In this document: positions 30,823 through 46,100 of the stretch, piece by piece | Numbering within the stretch: position 1 is the first letter of the stretch | Layout of the letters: the number at the start of each line of letters is the position of its first letter | DNA from: Anaeramoeba ignava | Lineage: Eukaryota > Metamonada > Anaeramoebidae | Length of the DNA: 64,000 nt | Direction: 5' to 3' | Assembly (NCBI GenBank): GCA_028826165.1 | Contig: JAPDFW010000147.1 | Span: 742,501 to 806,500, forward strand | The notes under the pieces: model-generated | What the model was told of the DNA's origin: nothing | The model's database searches: none | The model's input: only the letters and a program-made list of their open reading frames with translations | Made by a program: the position numbers and the translations under genes

Positions 30823-33782
30823 ATGCAATCTTTTCAAACAAATTCAGAGATTGATCCTTCTTTTCCACTTCAAATGAAAAACGAAAATGAAGGTTTTTTT
30901 TTCAAATAACAAAAAAAAAAAATTTTTAAAAAACAACGAATTTTAATTTAAAAAAAACAAACAAAAAAATTATTTAAACAAAAAAAAGAACAAAAAGAAA
31001 CAAATATTAAAACTAAAAAAGCTAATACAAACAAAACCAAAACAAAATCACAATCAAAATCTGCAACAAATCTTTTTATATGTTGTGTTGAAAAAAAACG
31101 AACTGTAAGAAAAATTTTTCTTTCAAAAAAAATTAATTAAAAAAAATTTAATTAAAAAAAAAATAAATTAAAAAAAAATTTAAAATAGAATGAAATAAAA
31201 TTAAATTTTTCAAATAAACACCAAAAAAAGAAGAAACAAAATAAGAACCAAAATAAGAATAAGAAAAAAAAAAATAAATCAATTGATCTTCAAAATGTTT
31301 CTTTAAATCAAGAATTCTCAAAAAATTCTCAATCAATTTTTACTTCTTATTTTCATGAACGACTTTTTCCAAATTCTTCTAATCAATTAATAACAGAAAT
31401 GCCAAGAAAAAAAATTTTAGTACTTGATCTCGATGAAACTCTTGTTCATAGCTCTTTTACTGTGTGTTTAAAAAAAAAAATTTAATTTATTATAAATTGA
31501 AACAATCAAAATTCAATTAAAATTAAATTAAATTCAAATTAAATTGAATAAATTAAATTCAAAATAAATTCAAATTAAATCCAAATTAAATTCAAATTAA
31601 ATCAAAATAAATTAAATCAAAATAAATTAAATCCAAATTAAATCTAAATTAAAATCAAATTAAATTCAAATTAAATTCAAATTAAATTCAAATTAAATTC
31701 AAATTAAATCCAAATTAAATTCAAATTAAATCCAAATTAAATCCAAATTAAATTCAAATTAAATCAAAATTTAAATTCAAATTAAATTCAAATTAAATTA
31801 AAATTAAATTAAAATTAAATTAAATAAATTAAATTCAAATTAAATTCAAATTAAATCCAAATTAAATCCAAAATTAAATTCAAATTAAATCCAAATTAAA
31901 TTCAAATTAAATTCAAATTAAATTCAAATTAAATTCAAATTAAATTTAAATTAAATTCAAAATAAATTAAATCCAAATTAAATCTAAATTAAAATTCAAT
32001 TAAATTCAAATTAAATTCAATTAAATTAAATTAAATTCAAATTAAATTAAATTCAAATTAAATCCAAATTAAATTCAAATTAAATTAAATTCAAATTAAA
32101 TCCAAATTCAAATTAAATTCAAATTAAATTCAAATTAAATTAAATTAAATCCAAATTAAATCCAAATTAAATTCAAATTCAAATTAAATCCAAATTAAAT
32201 CCAAATTAAATCCAAATTAAATTCAAATTAAATTCAAATTAAATTAAATTAAATTCAAATTAAATTCAAATTAAATTCAAATTAAATTCAAATTAAATTC
32301 AAATTAAAATTAAAATTCAAATTAAATTAAATTCAAATTAAATTCAAATTAAATTCAAATTAAATTTAAATTAAATTCAAATTAAATTCAAAATAAATTC
32401 AAATTAAATTCAAATTAAATTAAATTCAATCCAAATTAAATCCAAATTCAAATCCAAATTAAATCCAAATTAAATCAAATTAAATTCAAATTAAATCCAA
32501 ATTAAATCCAAATTAAATCCAAATTAAATCAAATTAAATTCAAATTAAATTCAAAATAAATTCAAATTAAATTCAAATTAAATTCAAATTAAATTCAAAT
32601 TAAATTCAAATTAAATTCAAATTAAATTCAAATTAAAATTCAAATTAAAATTCAAATTAAATCCAAATTAAATTCAAATTAAATTCAAATTAAATTCAAA
32701 TCAAATTCAAATTAAATTCAAATTAAATTCAAATTAAATTCAAATTAAATCAAATTAAATTCAAATTAAATTCAAATTAAATTCAAATTAAATTCAAATT
32801 AAAATTCAAATTAAAATTCAAATTAAATCCAAATTAAATTCAAATTAAATTCAAATTAAATTTAAATTAAATTTAAATTAAATTTAAATTAAATTCAAAT
32901 TAAATTCAAATTAAATTCAAATTAAATTCAAATTAAATTCAAATTAAAATTCAAATTAAATCCAAATTAAATTCAAATTAAATTCAAATTAAATTCAAAT
33001 TAAATTCAAATCAAATTCAAATTAAATTCAAATTAAATTCAAATTAAATTCAAATTAAATTCAAATTAAATTCAAATTAAATTCAAATTAAATTTAAATT
33101 AAATTCAAATTAAATTCAAATTAAATTTAAATTAAATTTAAATTAAATCCAAATTAAATTCAAAATAAATTAAATTAAATTCAAATTAAATTTAAATTAA
33201 ATTAAATTAAATTAAATTCAATTTAAAATTAAATTTATCTTTTAGAAACCTACAAAATATGATTTTCAATTTGAAGCAGAAATTGAAAATTATCGCCATC
33301 AAGTTTATGTTAATATACGTCCAGGATTAAATGAATTTTTTCAAAAAATTAAAAATAATTTTGAAATAATGATATTTACTGCAGCTCAAAAAAATGTATA
33401 AATTAAAATTAATTTATAAAATTAAAATTCATTTATGAAATTCATTTATAAAATTAAATAGTATGCAAATCCTGTTATAAATTTTATTGATCAAGAAGGA
33501 ATAATTTCAAAAATATTTTATCGAGATTCATGCGTTTCTTTTTTTGGAAATCCTGTAAAAGATCTTCGAGTTATAGGAATTGATTTAGATAAAATTATTT
33601 TAGTAGATAATTCATTAACTTCATCATTATTTCAAAAAGAAAATTATTTACCAATAATTAGTTGGTATGGTGACCAAAATGATAATGAATTATCTAAAAT
33701 TGCTTTAATTCTTGAAAGAATTGTTCCTCTTGATAATTTTTTCCCAATTCTTCAAAATATTCAAAATGAATATCAGAAATGA
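30823..33782 (+). CDS. CTD small-phosphatase-like protein (FCP1/SCP family)
   Basis: Five exons, 30823-30892, 30989-31104, 31231-31461, 33246-33395 and 33462-33782, sum to 888 nt (295 residues), all junctions in phase. An Asn/Lys/Gln-rich N-terminus precedes an SCP/NIF-type HAD phosphatase domain. The catalytic motif is KKILVLDLDETLVHSSF (DLDET, nucleophile Asp first). Then come YRHQVYVNIRPGLNEFFQKI, IMIFTAAQKNYANPVINFID, IFYRDSCVSFFGNPVKDLR and KIILVDNSLTSSLFQKENYL. Family members dephosphorylate RNA polymerase II CTD serines or other Ser/Thr targets such as lipin. The domain is split by a 1.8-kb minisatellite intron directly after the DLDET exon. DNSL replaces the common DNSP. Whether it is SCP-like or Dullard-like cannot be told here; no membrane anchor is seen. 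Confidence 0.88.
31462..33245 (+). repeat. ~11-bp TTCAAATTAAA minisatellite intron of the phosphatase gene
   Basis: About 1.75 kb of AAATTCAAATT, AAATCCAAATT and AAATTTAAATT units, roughly 11 bp each. Longer blocks are themselves duplicated (compare about 32560-32720, 32755-32860 and 32880-33010). The donor is GTGTGT at 31462 and the acceptor TCTTTTAG at 33245. Confidence 0.87.
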
Positions 33783-34159
33783 TATTTATATTTTTTGAAT
33801 AATTAACTTTTTTAAAAAAAAAATATTTACAAAAAGAAAAAACACTTTCAAAGAAAAAGAAGAAGAATTTTCTTCATTTTATTTTGTTTGTGTGTTCTTT
33901 TTTATTCTTTTTTCTTTTTTTTTAAAAAATAATAAATGAATGATGTTTATGATTTGATTTAAAAACAAAATTGAAAAATTTTTTTTATTTTTATTCATTT
34001 TTATTTCTGTTTTTTTTTTGCAACTAAATTTAATTTCTATTCTTTTTTTTGTTTTGTTTTTAATTTGTAAGAAACAAATTTAGAAAAGAAAAGAAAAATT
34101 GTCAAAAAAAAAAAATTCCCAAAAAGAAAAAAAAAAATTTTTTGTATTTTCTTTTTCAC
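33783..34159. other. Convergent intergenic spacer
   Basis: 377 bp of A- and T-tracts between the convergent ends of the phosphatase and ASH genes. I see no gene or structured element. Confidence 0.6.
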
Positions 34160-37100
34160 TTATTTTTTTTGTAAATATTTTTCTAGTTCAGGAACATCTA
34201 ATAACTGAATTGATTGATCAGGAAAATGAGATAAGAAATAAGAAAGTTGAATAACAAAATTTTCAAAAAGTTCTGTATAATTTTGATAGAATTGAGTTTT
34301 CTCAAGAAAGAATTGATCAAAAACAGAAGAGAAAAACAATCTAGCAAGATTTTGAATAGAATCACCATTCCATTCTCTTAAACCGAAGAAAACCAATTCA
34401 TCAACAATATGAAAGTAATTTAAGAATAAAGCATTTTGTACCGAATTGCCGTTATTTTTTTGAATGAAGTTTCTGAAGTCTTTGACAAATCGGATAATTT
34501 TGTCTTCAATCATATTCAAAAGAAATCTGCGATGAGATTCCAAACTAGTAAGAAATAATTGGAGACTATTATTGCCAGTGAGACGAATATGTATTCGATA
34601 TCGTTCACTTGGGTTTTCTTTTGTGTATATTGCAATGTGCTCTTCAATAACCCATGAGTGATTTTCCCTAAAGTTAGCGATGCTTTGCTTTATCAAATCC
34701 TCACGGGGTTTAATAACAATATCTGAATGGCGTATTTTTGGTGTGAATAAAATCTCCTCTTGATTTGTGTCGCAAATGAAATGCATACTTTCATTACGAA
34801 TCCAAATGTGCGATTGATTTTCAGAAAAATCATTTGGATGCTTCATTTTGGGTGCATCTTTTGTAATTGTTACAAGTGCCTTCTCAGGTACTATCCAAAT
34901 ATGTCCCGCGCGCTTTTCCAGATTGAAGAGAACATTATTGCGCGATATTGTGATGGTGGGTTCGAAAACAAACATTGTAAGTTTCAAAATTTTGTGAGGT
35001 TTCCAATTTCCTCCAAATTTTGCGGAAACCCAAATTTCTTTTTTGTTTGAATCTTCGAAATATGGGATAAAATGTAGATATATTTGTTGTTGAGAACGTG
35101 GTGCTATTGAGAATATCTCTGTGAATTTGGGAACTTCGGGTGATAATGAGAATCTTAATTCTGTTTTTTTCTTTGTGTTAAGATCACAAATGAGTTCGAT
35201 TTCAAGTGGAAAATTTTGTGGATTTTTCAAAATGAATGAATATTTATTATAAAGTGTTCCTGAATATAAATTTCCAAGATGAAGAACTGCCATTTCTATT
35301 CCTGCTTGATGGTATTTTCCATTTGAAATTATTCCAAAAAGTAGATCAACTTCTTCAACTTTGGATTTTTGTTGATTTTCTATGTTTTCATTGTTTTTTG
35401 ATTCTTGATGAACAGATTCATTTGGAGACACTTTGATTTGAAATCGGATAATTTTGATATCTTCGATATTGGTTTTGTTTTCAATTACAACATGTATACA
35501 ATTTGTTTTGACTTTATCCATTAAAATATCAAAATCGATTTGAGTTGATGAAAATTTTGGAATTGATTTTGTATTTGGTTTTATGATTAAACATTCTTCA
35601 TCTTTTGGATTAAAATTGCGTATTTGAAATTCTATTGTTTGATGTGTTGGGTTTGTAATTTCTATTTGGCGTTTTATAATACTTGGAGTTGGTAGTCCTT
35701 TTATTGGATGATGGTGTATGTTTATTAAGTATCTTTCTTCATTTTGATTTAATGTTAAGCATCCTTTAAGTTCTAATTTTTGATTTTCGTTTTGGATATT
35801 ATTGTTTTGATTTTCATTTTGTATAATATTATTTTTGTTTTGATTTTGGATAATAATTTTTTGATTATCGTTTTGGATAATATTTTTTTGAATCTAAAAC
35901 AGAATTAAAGAAGAAAGAATTAATTTTAAATTTAATTTTAAATTTAATTTTAATTTAATTTAATTTTGAATTTAATTTTGAATTTAATTTTGAATTTAAT
36001 TTTGAATTTAATTTTGAATTTAATTTTGAATTTGAATTTTTAATATGAATTTAATTTTGAATTTGAATTTAATTTTGAATTTAATTTTGAATTTAATTTC
36101 AATTTTAGATTTAATTTTAAATTTTATTTTAGATTTAATTTTAAATTTAATTTTAAATTTAATTTTAAATTTAATTTTAAATTTAATTTTAAATTTAATT
36201 TTAAATTTAATTTTGAATTTAATTTTAAATTTAAATTTAATTTTAATTTTAATTTTAATTTTAAATTTAATTGATTTTAATTTTAAATTGAATTTTGAAT
36301 TTAATTTTAAATTTAATTTTAGATATAATTTTGAATTGAATTTACAATATTCTTCACAATAGGATGATTGTTCTCATTATCAATATTCTCGGAAACTTCA
36401 GATCGTTGTAAAACCCGAATTGGAACTTTCTTCCCTTCAGGCTCTCTACCACTAAGATCAACAACAGTAATTTCAATTTCATGAGGTTTAGGCATTTGAG
36501 TATTTGGAGACATAAAAACATGAATTGTTTGCTTTGCAATAGGCAAAATAACACCTTCATGAGGCTCAACACGCAAAGTAGTTGAATTGATATTCGGAGA
36601 TGAAATTTTGGAGAGAACTTTATATTTAAGAGGAAAATCCTTTGAAACATTAACAATCTCAAAAAAGTCGCTTTGTTCACGATCAGAATGAGCATATGAA
36701 AATTGCACAGGAGAATTGCGCAGTTTAAACATGGCTTTGCGGTCGATATCGCCTTTAATAACAACGCGCTCGGGTTTTGAATGTTGACCGTAACTGATGT
36801 GGATTTCTCCATAAATAAAACCTTTTGCAGTTTCAATCATACTTAATGTTGAGGTTGTTTGATTTTTTTGCGAAATCACAACGCGCAATTCATACTCTTT
36901 TTTTGCTTCAACAACAAGTGTTTTGACTGGAACATTTGAGCGTCTTGAAAGAATTTCGCACTGAAAATATTTCTTTGCATTTTCACTCAATTCAAAATCA
37001 ACATCCACATTGATATTTTCATCATCCAAATTATTTGCAAGTGTGAACCATTCGGAAATTTTGGATCCTTTAAGCTCGCCTGGGATTTTCAGTTTGGGAA

Positions 37101-40100
37101 CATTCAATATATTTCCAGGTTGTTCTAAACGTTGCAAAAGTAGCTTCTTTTGAGGCATGTTTGTTGCATGCACTTCAATTTCCATCTTGTTTTTTGGATT
37201 CGTGAAATTATGAATCACAATTTGTTGCCGATAATCACGCACTTCTTTGCTGATCTTTTCAGGATAAAGTAACATCACTACTCGTTGCTTGGTTTTTGAT
37301 GCGATTATCAGATCAGATATTTTTGTTATTCGGAAATCTGAGAATTGCTGCGTAATTTGTGGAGATTGTGAGACAAGCTCCATTTCTGGTGGAATATGCT
37401 CAAATTTTATGTGTAAATCTGGTTCTTGTTGATTCTGAATAAAAAATGAAAATTCAACTGGTTTTCCTTGATTTGGTGACGTTATTCCAATTTTGCCAAG
37501 CGAAATTTTTGGAGTGAGAATTTTGCCTAAAGAAAAACAATAATCACCACAAAGAGTGATCATTTTTGTCAATCTTTGCTGGGATGTTGTCACGTCTTCG
37601 AAAAGTAGAATGCCGTGAAAACGTGCAGTTTTGCCAAGCTCAAGTTTGTGGATTTTTCGCTCAGACATCTTGCTTGGAAGCGTAACAAAAACATCAACAG
37701 TTTGTTGAGGAGGAATGAGAAAAAGACTGCCTCCAAGTTTGATGTTTGAGTATGGAGAATCGCGGGAGATTTTGGAATGTAATACTTGCTCACGAAATTC
37801 TGAAAGCGCTTTTTGCCGATTTTCTTTGGAATATTTTTCCCAGATAACTAAGCTGTTTAAATTCGTTTTGGGACGCAAACAAATCGGGATTTTTTTGTTA
37901 TTGACAATTTGGAATTGATGATATTTTTTGATTTGATGCTCGCTAAGTTCGAAAACATGCGGCTTGTTTGTGCTGGTAACATAAACTTGATTGAAATTAA
38001 GTTGTTCAATATTTTGTTCATTTCGTCCTAATCCTCGAACTTCAATGCTGTTGTCGCTAACAAAGAGACGCAGATGCATGTATTTGTGTTGACTTAGCGC
38101 CATTTTGTTGATAAGTGTGATCGATTCATAATATAATCCATAATTTTTACTTTCAACACAAAATTTCACTGTTTCTTTGCCGCGCTTTCCAACTCTTCCT
38201 TCCGTTTTTTCTAGTTCAATATTCGCAGATGATTCTAATTGCCATTCTGTTGGCAATACTGATTTGTTGATGATTTGAAATTGGCCCCGAAATTTTTCAC
38301 CAATTTTCTCAGTTACTCCAAGTTCAATAAATTTGGGTTTAAAATGAAGAATAGAAACACCAGCAAAAACTGAGAATGGCAAAATATGTTTGTGAATCAA
38401 ATATGGGTATTTCTGTCTAAAATTCTCATCTTTGAATTCTTGTTCTGGAAGTATTTCCTTATCTATTACTACTTTTTGCTCATCCAAATCCTGGTTTTTC
38501 TTGGAATTTTCGTTTGCATATTCTCCTTGAATTTCCGTTTTGTCTTCAATTTCAGAATAAATCTTGATTTGAATTCCTCCAACAATTCTGCGCAATCTTC
38601 CCTTGAGAATTAGCTCAGGAGAAATATATGGTCGAAGCCCGAAATAAACGGGTTTGCGTTGATTGGGAAGAAGTTGGATAAACTTTGTTTCGTGTTTTAA
38701 TTCATAATCATCGAAAATATGAATCTGTTTTGGAAGATTACTTGATATTTTGACGCATATTGGGCTTGAGGAAATTGACTCGATAAAGAGTGGAATAGGT
38801 TTTGTAAACTCGTGTTGTTTGTCCACATAACGAACACCAAAATCGATTTCTTGGAAATCATTGATTTCAGATTTTTTCACGAGAAGTTGGAAATTTTCTT
38901 TGAAAAATGTTGATTCTGGATCTGAAATGAAGGGTATTAAATCAGGAACTTCTTTCTCTGTGTTTTTTTGGTGATATATTCGCAGAAAATTGCCTTGTTT
39001 GATTGTGTATGAGATTATTAACGGGATTGAAACGTTGGAAATGAGATCGTTGAGGAAAATTCTTCGAACTTGAGAATCTGGTGTATAATGATTGATTTTG
39101 AAGCTAAATTTAACTGTAATTTTTTGATCTTTAGAAGCCCATCCAGATTTTGGTTTTATATCAAAAATTTCCTTATTTCGTGATTGTTGATTTTTTGGTG
39201 TTTTTTTTGTATTTGAATTCTGATTTACATTTTGTTTTTGATTTAAATTTGGATTCATTAAAATATTCCCGAATTTGTTTGGATTTTGAGAAACGGATTT
39301 GTGAGATACTTTGAACCGAATTGAGCGACTAGCCAAGTTCTCAAAAGTAAAGGAACAAGTTATTGTTGTATTCAAGTCGATTTGACCGAGATCCAAAAAA
39401 GCAGGATCAATTTTGAGATCAGATGATTTCTCAGGATAAACGGTTTTGTTGGAAAATGTTTTGGTATTTTTCTGGGTTAATGAAGGCGGCGGTGGTGGTT
39501 GTGATTGGGAATGAGAATGTGGTGATATACGCTGCTTTTCTATATTGTTCTCATGATGAGCATTGCGCATCTCAACAAGATTTCGCAGTTCCGTAACAAG
39601 AACTTTGGATGTTGTTCCTAATCTTACATTCAACCAATAATTATCCGAATTGAAAAGAAATTTGTTTTGTTTTGATAGATATTTTGTTGTTGTTTTGCAA
39701 AGAACTGCAGAAACAGATATTTTCTTGAAAATATCGAGATCATTTGTCTCGTAAACACGAATAAAATCGTTGATTATAATTGAACGATCCTTGAGTGTGT
39801 TTTGGATTGATGGTGATTTTTTATGTGCTTGAGGAGAGATTTGGAATGCTAAAGAAACGGAAATTTTCTGTCGAGTCTCACCGCGAAGAGAAAATACGAG
39901 ACTTTCTTCTGATATGCTTGGTTTTTGGGGTTGTGTTTGTGATTTCAACGGGGTTTTCTCAAGTTTTAGGGATTTCTTCTTTTTTGCACCAAAACGGATT
40001 GTATCAATTTTCTTTTGGATTTCTTGCATTTTATTTGTGTATCCTTTTCTTATTGAAATTTTTAATTGTTTCTCGAGAATTTCTAGATTGTGAAGTTGTT

Positions 40101-43100
40101 CTTTTGTAAGAATAATAGAAGCAGTTGGATCATCATTATTGGCAACAAGCTCGTAAAATACGTGAATTTGAAGACCTTCTTGTGCTTCAAATTCACTTGG
40201 TGTTTCGTGATCGAGTTTGAATAAACGGCTGTGTTTTGAAGAGTTGACAACAGAAATGATATGAGGATGTGATCGTGCGTTGATAAGAAGAGGTCCGAAA
40301 TCAATTGATTCGGGATTCACATTGAAAACAGGTTTTCGGTAAATAAAAGCCTTGAATTCCACAACTTGGTTGTTTGCAGAATCAAGAACATTTTCCACAA
40401 TAACCTTTTCATTATAAGATCCCACAATTCGGGACTGAAATGTGAAACTAATTTCTTTGCGTTTGAACGGTTTGATCAATCCAAGATACTCATCGAAATG
40501 GAGATAACTTGATGATATTGACCCGCTTTTCAGAATTCGGAACATAAGTGGCGCATCAGATATATTTGAAAGTGTGATGCTTTTTGTCCGATTCTCGTAT
40601 TTTTCTAATCGTGAAAAATTCAGGTTTTTCTGTGGAATTTTCATTGTTGATCTGCACAATCTTACCCTTAAAGGTATTTTCCGAACAGGCATATGATCTG
40701 TTGAGAGTGTACGCAAGTGGCGAAACTCCTGGAGTTTCTGAGCTAGATTCTTGTTGAAATAAAGTAGTTTTACAAGCACATTTTCTTCTCTTTTAACCCA
40801 TTTTCCAATGATTTCGGGTCTTAATTCATGTTTTGTGTTTAAAAGCACAAAAATCTCCACTCGCGAATATCGTGGAATGCGTACTTCCTTTCCGGTTATA
40901 TCCTGAAGAATCCCGAATTTGGTGTAAAACTCCATCATGCGTCTTGCGCTGATGAATTTGTTGATGAAATTCAGTTCCTGTTTGTGGTTCGCAAATATTT
41001 GTGTTTCATATTGCTGATGTTTTGCCATTTCCTCAAAGACTTCTTCAACACTCATAAACTTGTGATCCATTTTTTCGAGCTCTTGTAGCATTTTTATCTC
41101 ATCGTTTTTCTCCTGCGCTTGATTTTGTTTTGGATCGTTTTTTGGATTGCCAAAAAAATCATTTTTGCCGAATTCATGTGAATCTTTTAAAGAAATTGTA
41201 TCAGCATTTCGTTTGTTATCACTATCTGTTTCAGTTTCAGTTTCAGTATCTCTTTCAATCGTTTCTTCTTTATCAGAATTTGTATCCATATCAGATAAGG
41301 ATTGAGAATTTGAAATATACGGCATTTTTTCAAGAAGCATCACATTACCCGAACTTAATGCTTTGGAAAATTTGCGCTTGTTAATTTGCCGATGTCCAAG
41401 CAGATCCATTTCTTGATCGCTTGAATCCTCGCGTGAAATTGAGATGCTTGATTTTTTCCTCAATCCTTCTCCATGCACAATATCTCCCTGTCTTTGTATA
41501 TGTGTAAGAGTTGATAAATCATTGGTTTTTGCTGCAATCATCAGCATTTCCTCTGTTCTTCTCTCCAAAAATTCTGCCATTTGCTCACGGTTTTTGGAAG
41601 CTTGTTTGAGTAACTTTCGAATCCGTGATTCACGAGGTAGTTCAAGATGTTGAAGGAAGGATATTTCTTGAGGCGACGAGGAATCAAGTTGGATCACAAT
41701 ATCATCATCGGTGATATTTTTCAATTCAATTTTTTGGATCGTTTGATTATTAACAAAACAATGACCGAAATCGATCAAATTTCCCTCGGAATTTGTCTTG
41801 ATATTATAAAAAAGCGCGTGGAAAGTGATTCTGTTCTGGTCAACGTTGTTGGATTGCACTTTGAGTATAACCTCGTTTTGCGGGTTGTTTGAATTGCGTA
41901 TTGTGATTTGTTTATGATATTCTGGATTTGGAATTGTTGGTGCAATTGAGAGTTCGAGTTCTACTGAATTATTGGGTTGAATAGTGAAATTGTGCATTTT
42001 AACTCGGAGTATTCTTGATGCAAAACGCACTTCGATGTTTGAAGGAAGAGCTGAAATATTTACAATCGGAATTTTGCGATAACTCGTTGTTCCGATGTTG
42101 CAATCACCGAAATTCACAACACTTGTTGGCAATATAATCATTGATGTGCATATTTTTGCTTTGCAGAAAATTGTGGACTTTCCCAAAAGCCTCTCCTCTT
42201 TGTTTGTATATGTGTGTACCTTTGCAAATATATTAAATTTCCGACTTTTCAATTCCACTCTTTTTTCCAAAATTTGTGTTTCATCGTCTTTTGGTTTGTA
42301 CCACACCACAATTGTTCTTCCTTTCCCAGGCATCAATGAGATCTCCTCAATAAGATTATTTTCTCTGTCGTCTTCATGGTTTCCATGCTCTGAATTTTCT
42401 TTTTTATTTTTGAAAAAAGACAGACTTCTTTCGTCACTATTAGAAATTCTTTCTAAATCTTCATGACTTGTTGATGTGGATATTGATTGGCCCATTTGGT
42501 TGTTTTTACCGAATCCATTGTCTTGATTTTTTGTGTATGGATCCTCCTCTTCTTTGATTCCAAATGTTACTTCTTTTCCCAAATCTGAACTTAATTTGAT
42601 CACTATATGTTCTTGTGAAATATTTTGGATGTTGATTTCCTTTTGGTTTTTTGTATTTGTGTAACATGCTGCAAAGTTTATTCTTGGGTTTACTAGTATT
42701 AATCTTTGTGTTGGGCCTGATTTTCCTGTTGATGTTCTAACTCGGAGAATTTTTGAGTGTCTATCATCGTTTAAATTTTCTACTAAAATTTCAAATTCTA
42801 ATTCTCCTTTTTGAGCTGGTTTATATTTTAGCATTATAATTTTTGTTGAATATCCTGGAATTTCTCCTTCCTCAACTTTTATTTTATAAATTATTTTATA
42901 AATGAATTTTATAAATGAATTTTATAAATTATTTTATAAATTGTTTTATTAATTATTTTATTAATTATTTTATTAATTATTTTATTAATGAATTTTATAT
43001 TGAATTTTAATTTTAATTTAGATGGGAATTTTGTCAATTATTTTATTAGTTATTTTATAAGTTATTTTATTAATTATTTTATTAATTATTTTATAAATTA

Positions 43101-46100
43101 TTTTATTATTTTATAAATTATTTTATAAATTATTTTATTAATTATTTTATTAATTATTTTATAAATTATTTTATAAATTATTTTATAAATTATTTTATAA
43201 ATTATTTTATTAATTGTTTTATTAATTATTTTATAAATTATTTTATTAATTGTTTTTATAAATTATTTTATTAATTATTTTATTAGTTATTTTTGTCAAT
43301 TATTTTATAAATTATTTTATTAATTATTTTATAAATTATTTTATAAATTATTTTATTAATTATTTTATTAATTATTTTATTAATTTTTATAAATTATTTT
43401 ATTAATTATTTTTATAAATTGTTTTATAAATTATTTTATTAATTATTTTATAAATTATTTTGTAAATTATTTTATAAATTATTTTATTAATTATTTTATT
43501 AATTATTTTATTAATTATTTTATAAATTATTTTATAAATTATTTTATAAATTATTTTATTAATTATTTTATTAATTATTTTATAAATTATTTTATAAATT
43601 ATTTTATTAATTATTTTATTAATTATTTTATAAATTATTTTATTAATTATTTTATTAATTATTTTATTAATTATTTTATAAATTATTTTATTAATTATTT
43701 TATAAATTATTTTATAAATTATTTTATAAATTATTTTATAAATTATTTTATAAATTATTTTATTAATTATTTTATTAATTGTTTTATTAATTATTTTATA
43801 AATTGTTTTATAAATTATTTTATAAATTATTTTAATTGTTTTATAAATTATTTTATTAATTATTTTATTAATTATTTTATTAGTTATTTTATAAATTATT
43901 TTATAAATTATTTTATTAATTATTTTATATGTTATTTTATATTGAATTTTAATTTTAATTTAGATGGGAATTTTGTAAATTATTTTATAAGTTATTTTAT
44001 AAGTTATTTTATTAATTATTTTATAAATTATTTTATTAATTATTTTATTAATTTTTGCCATTTGTTTTATAAATTATTTTATAAATTATTTTATTAGTTA
44101 TTTTATAAATTATTTTATAAATTATTTTATTAATTTTTATTAATTATTTTATTAATTATTTTATAAATTATTTTATAAGTTATTTTATAAGTTATTTTAT
44201 AAATTATTTTATTAGTTATTTATAAATTATTTTATTAATGAATTTTAATTTTGAATTTTTAAATGAATTTTATATTGAATTTTAATTTTAATTTAGATGG
44301 GAATTTTGTCAATTATTTTATTAGTTATTTTATAAGTTATTTTATTAATTATTTTATAAATTATTTTATTAATTATTTTATTAATTATTTTATTAATTAT
44401 TTTATAAATTATTTTATAAATTATTTTTATAAATTATTTTATAAATTATTTTATTAATTATTTTATAAATTGTTTTATTAATTATTTTATTAATTATTTT
44501 TATTAATTGTTTTATTAATTATTTTATTAATTATTTTATTAATTATTTTATTAATTATTTTATTAGTTATTTTATAAATTATTTTATAAATTATTTTATA
44601 AATTATTTTATTAATTATTTTATAAATTGTTTTATTAATTATTTTATTAATTATTTTATAAATTGTTTTATTAATTATTTTATTAATTATTTTATAAATT
44701 ATTTTATTAATTATTTTATTAGTTATTTTTATAAATTATTTTATAAATTATTTTTATTAATTATTTTATTAATTATTTTATAAATTATTTTATAAATTAT
44801 TTTATAAATTATTTTATAAATTATTTTTATAAATTATTTTATAAATTATTTTATTAATTATTTTATTAGTTATTTTGTCAATTATTTTATTAGTTATTTT
44901 ATTAATTATTTTATAAATTATTTTATAAATTATTTTATAAATTATTTTATTAATTATTTTATAAATTATTTTATTAGTTATTTTATAAATTATTTTATAA
45001 ATTATTTTATTAGTTATTTTATAAATTATTTTATTAATTATTTTATTAATTATTTTATAAATTATTTTATTAATTGTTTTTATAAATTATTTTATAAATT
45101 ATTTTATAAATTATTTTATAAATTATTTTATTAATTATTTTATATTGAATTTTAATTTTAATTTAGAAATTATTTTTGTCAATTATTTTATTAGTTATTT
45201 TTATTAGTTATTTTATTAATTATTTTATAAATTATTTTATAAATTATTTTATAAATTATTTTATAAATTATTTTATAAATTATTTTATAAATTATTTTAT
45301 AAATTATTTTATAAATTATTTTATAAATTATTTTATTAATTATTTTATAAATTATTTTTAAATTATTTTATAAATTATTTTATTAATTATTTTATTAATT
45401 ATTTTATTAATTATTTTATAAATTATTTTATTAATTGTTTTATAAATTATTTTGAATTATTTTATTAATTATTTTATTAATTATTTTATAAATTATTTTA
45501 TAAGTTATTTTATTAGTTATTTTATCAATTATTTTATTAATTATTTTATTAATTATTTTATTAATTATTTTATAAATTATTTTATAAATTATTTTATAAA
45601 TTATTTTATAAATTATTTTATAAATTATTTTATTAATTATTTTTATAAATTATTTTATAAATTATTTTATAAATTATTTTATTAATTATTTTATTAATTA
45701 TTTTATTAATTGTTTTATTAATTATTTTATAAATTATTTTTATAAATTATTTTATTAATTATTTTATTAATTATTTTATTAATTTTTTGCCAATTATTTT
45801 ATAAATTATTTTATAAATTATTTTATAAATTATTTTATTAATTATTTTATAAATTATTTTATAAATTATTTTATAAATTATTTTATTAATTATTTTATAA
45901 ATTATTTTATAAATTATTTTATTAGTTATTTTATTAATTATTTTATAAATTATTTTATAAATTATTTTATAAATTATTTTATAAATTATTTTATAAATTA
46001 TTTTATAAATTATTTTATTAGTTATTTTATAAATTATTTTATAAATTATTTTATAAATTATTTTATAAATTATTTTGTAAATTAAATTAAAACAACAAAG

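Noticed and set aside
36045-36362. Leu/Asn-repeat frame on the plus strand
   Set aside because: Antisense of the second ASH intron satellite.
44263-45685. INYF repeat frames of 60-77 codons
   Set aside because: Translations of the 12-bp satellite in the ASH-gene intron.
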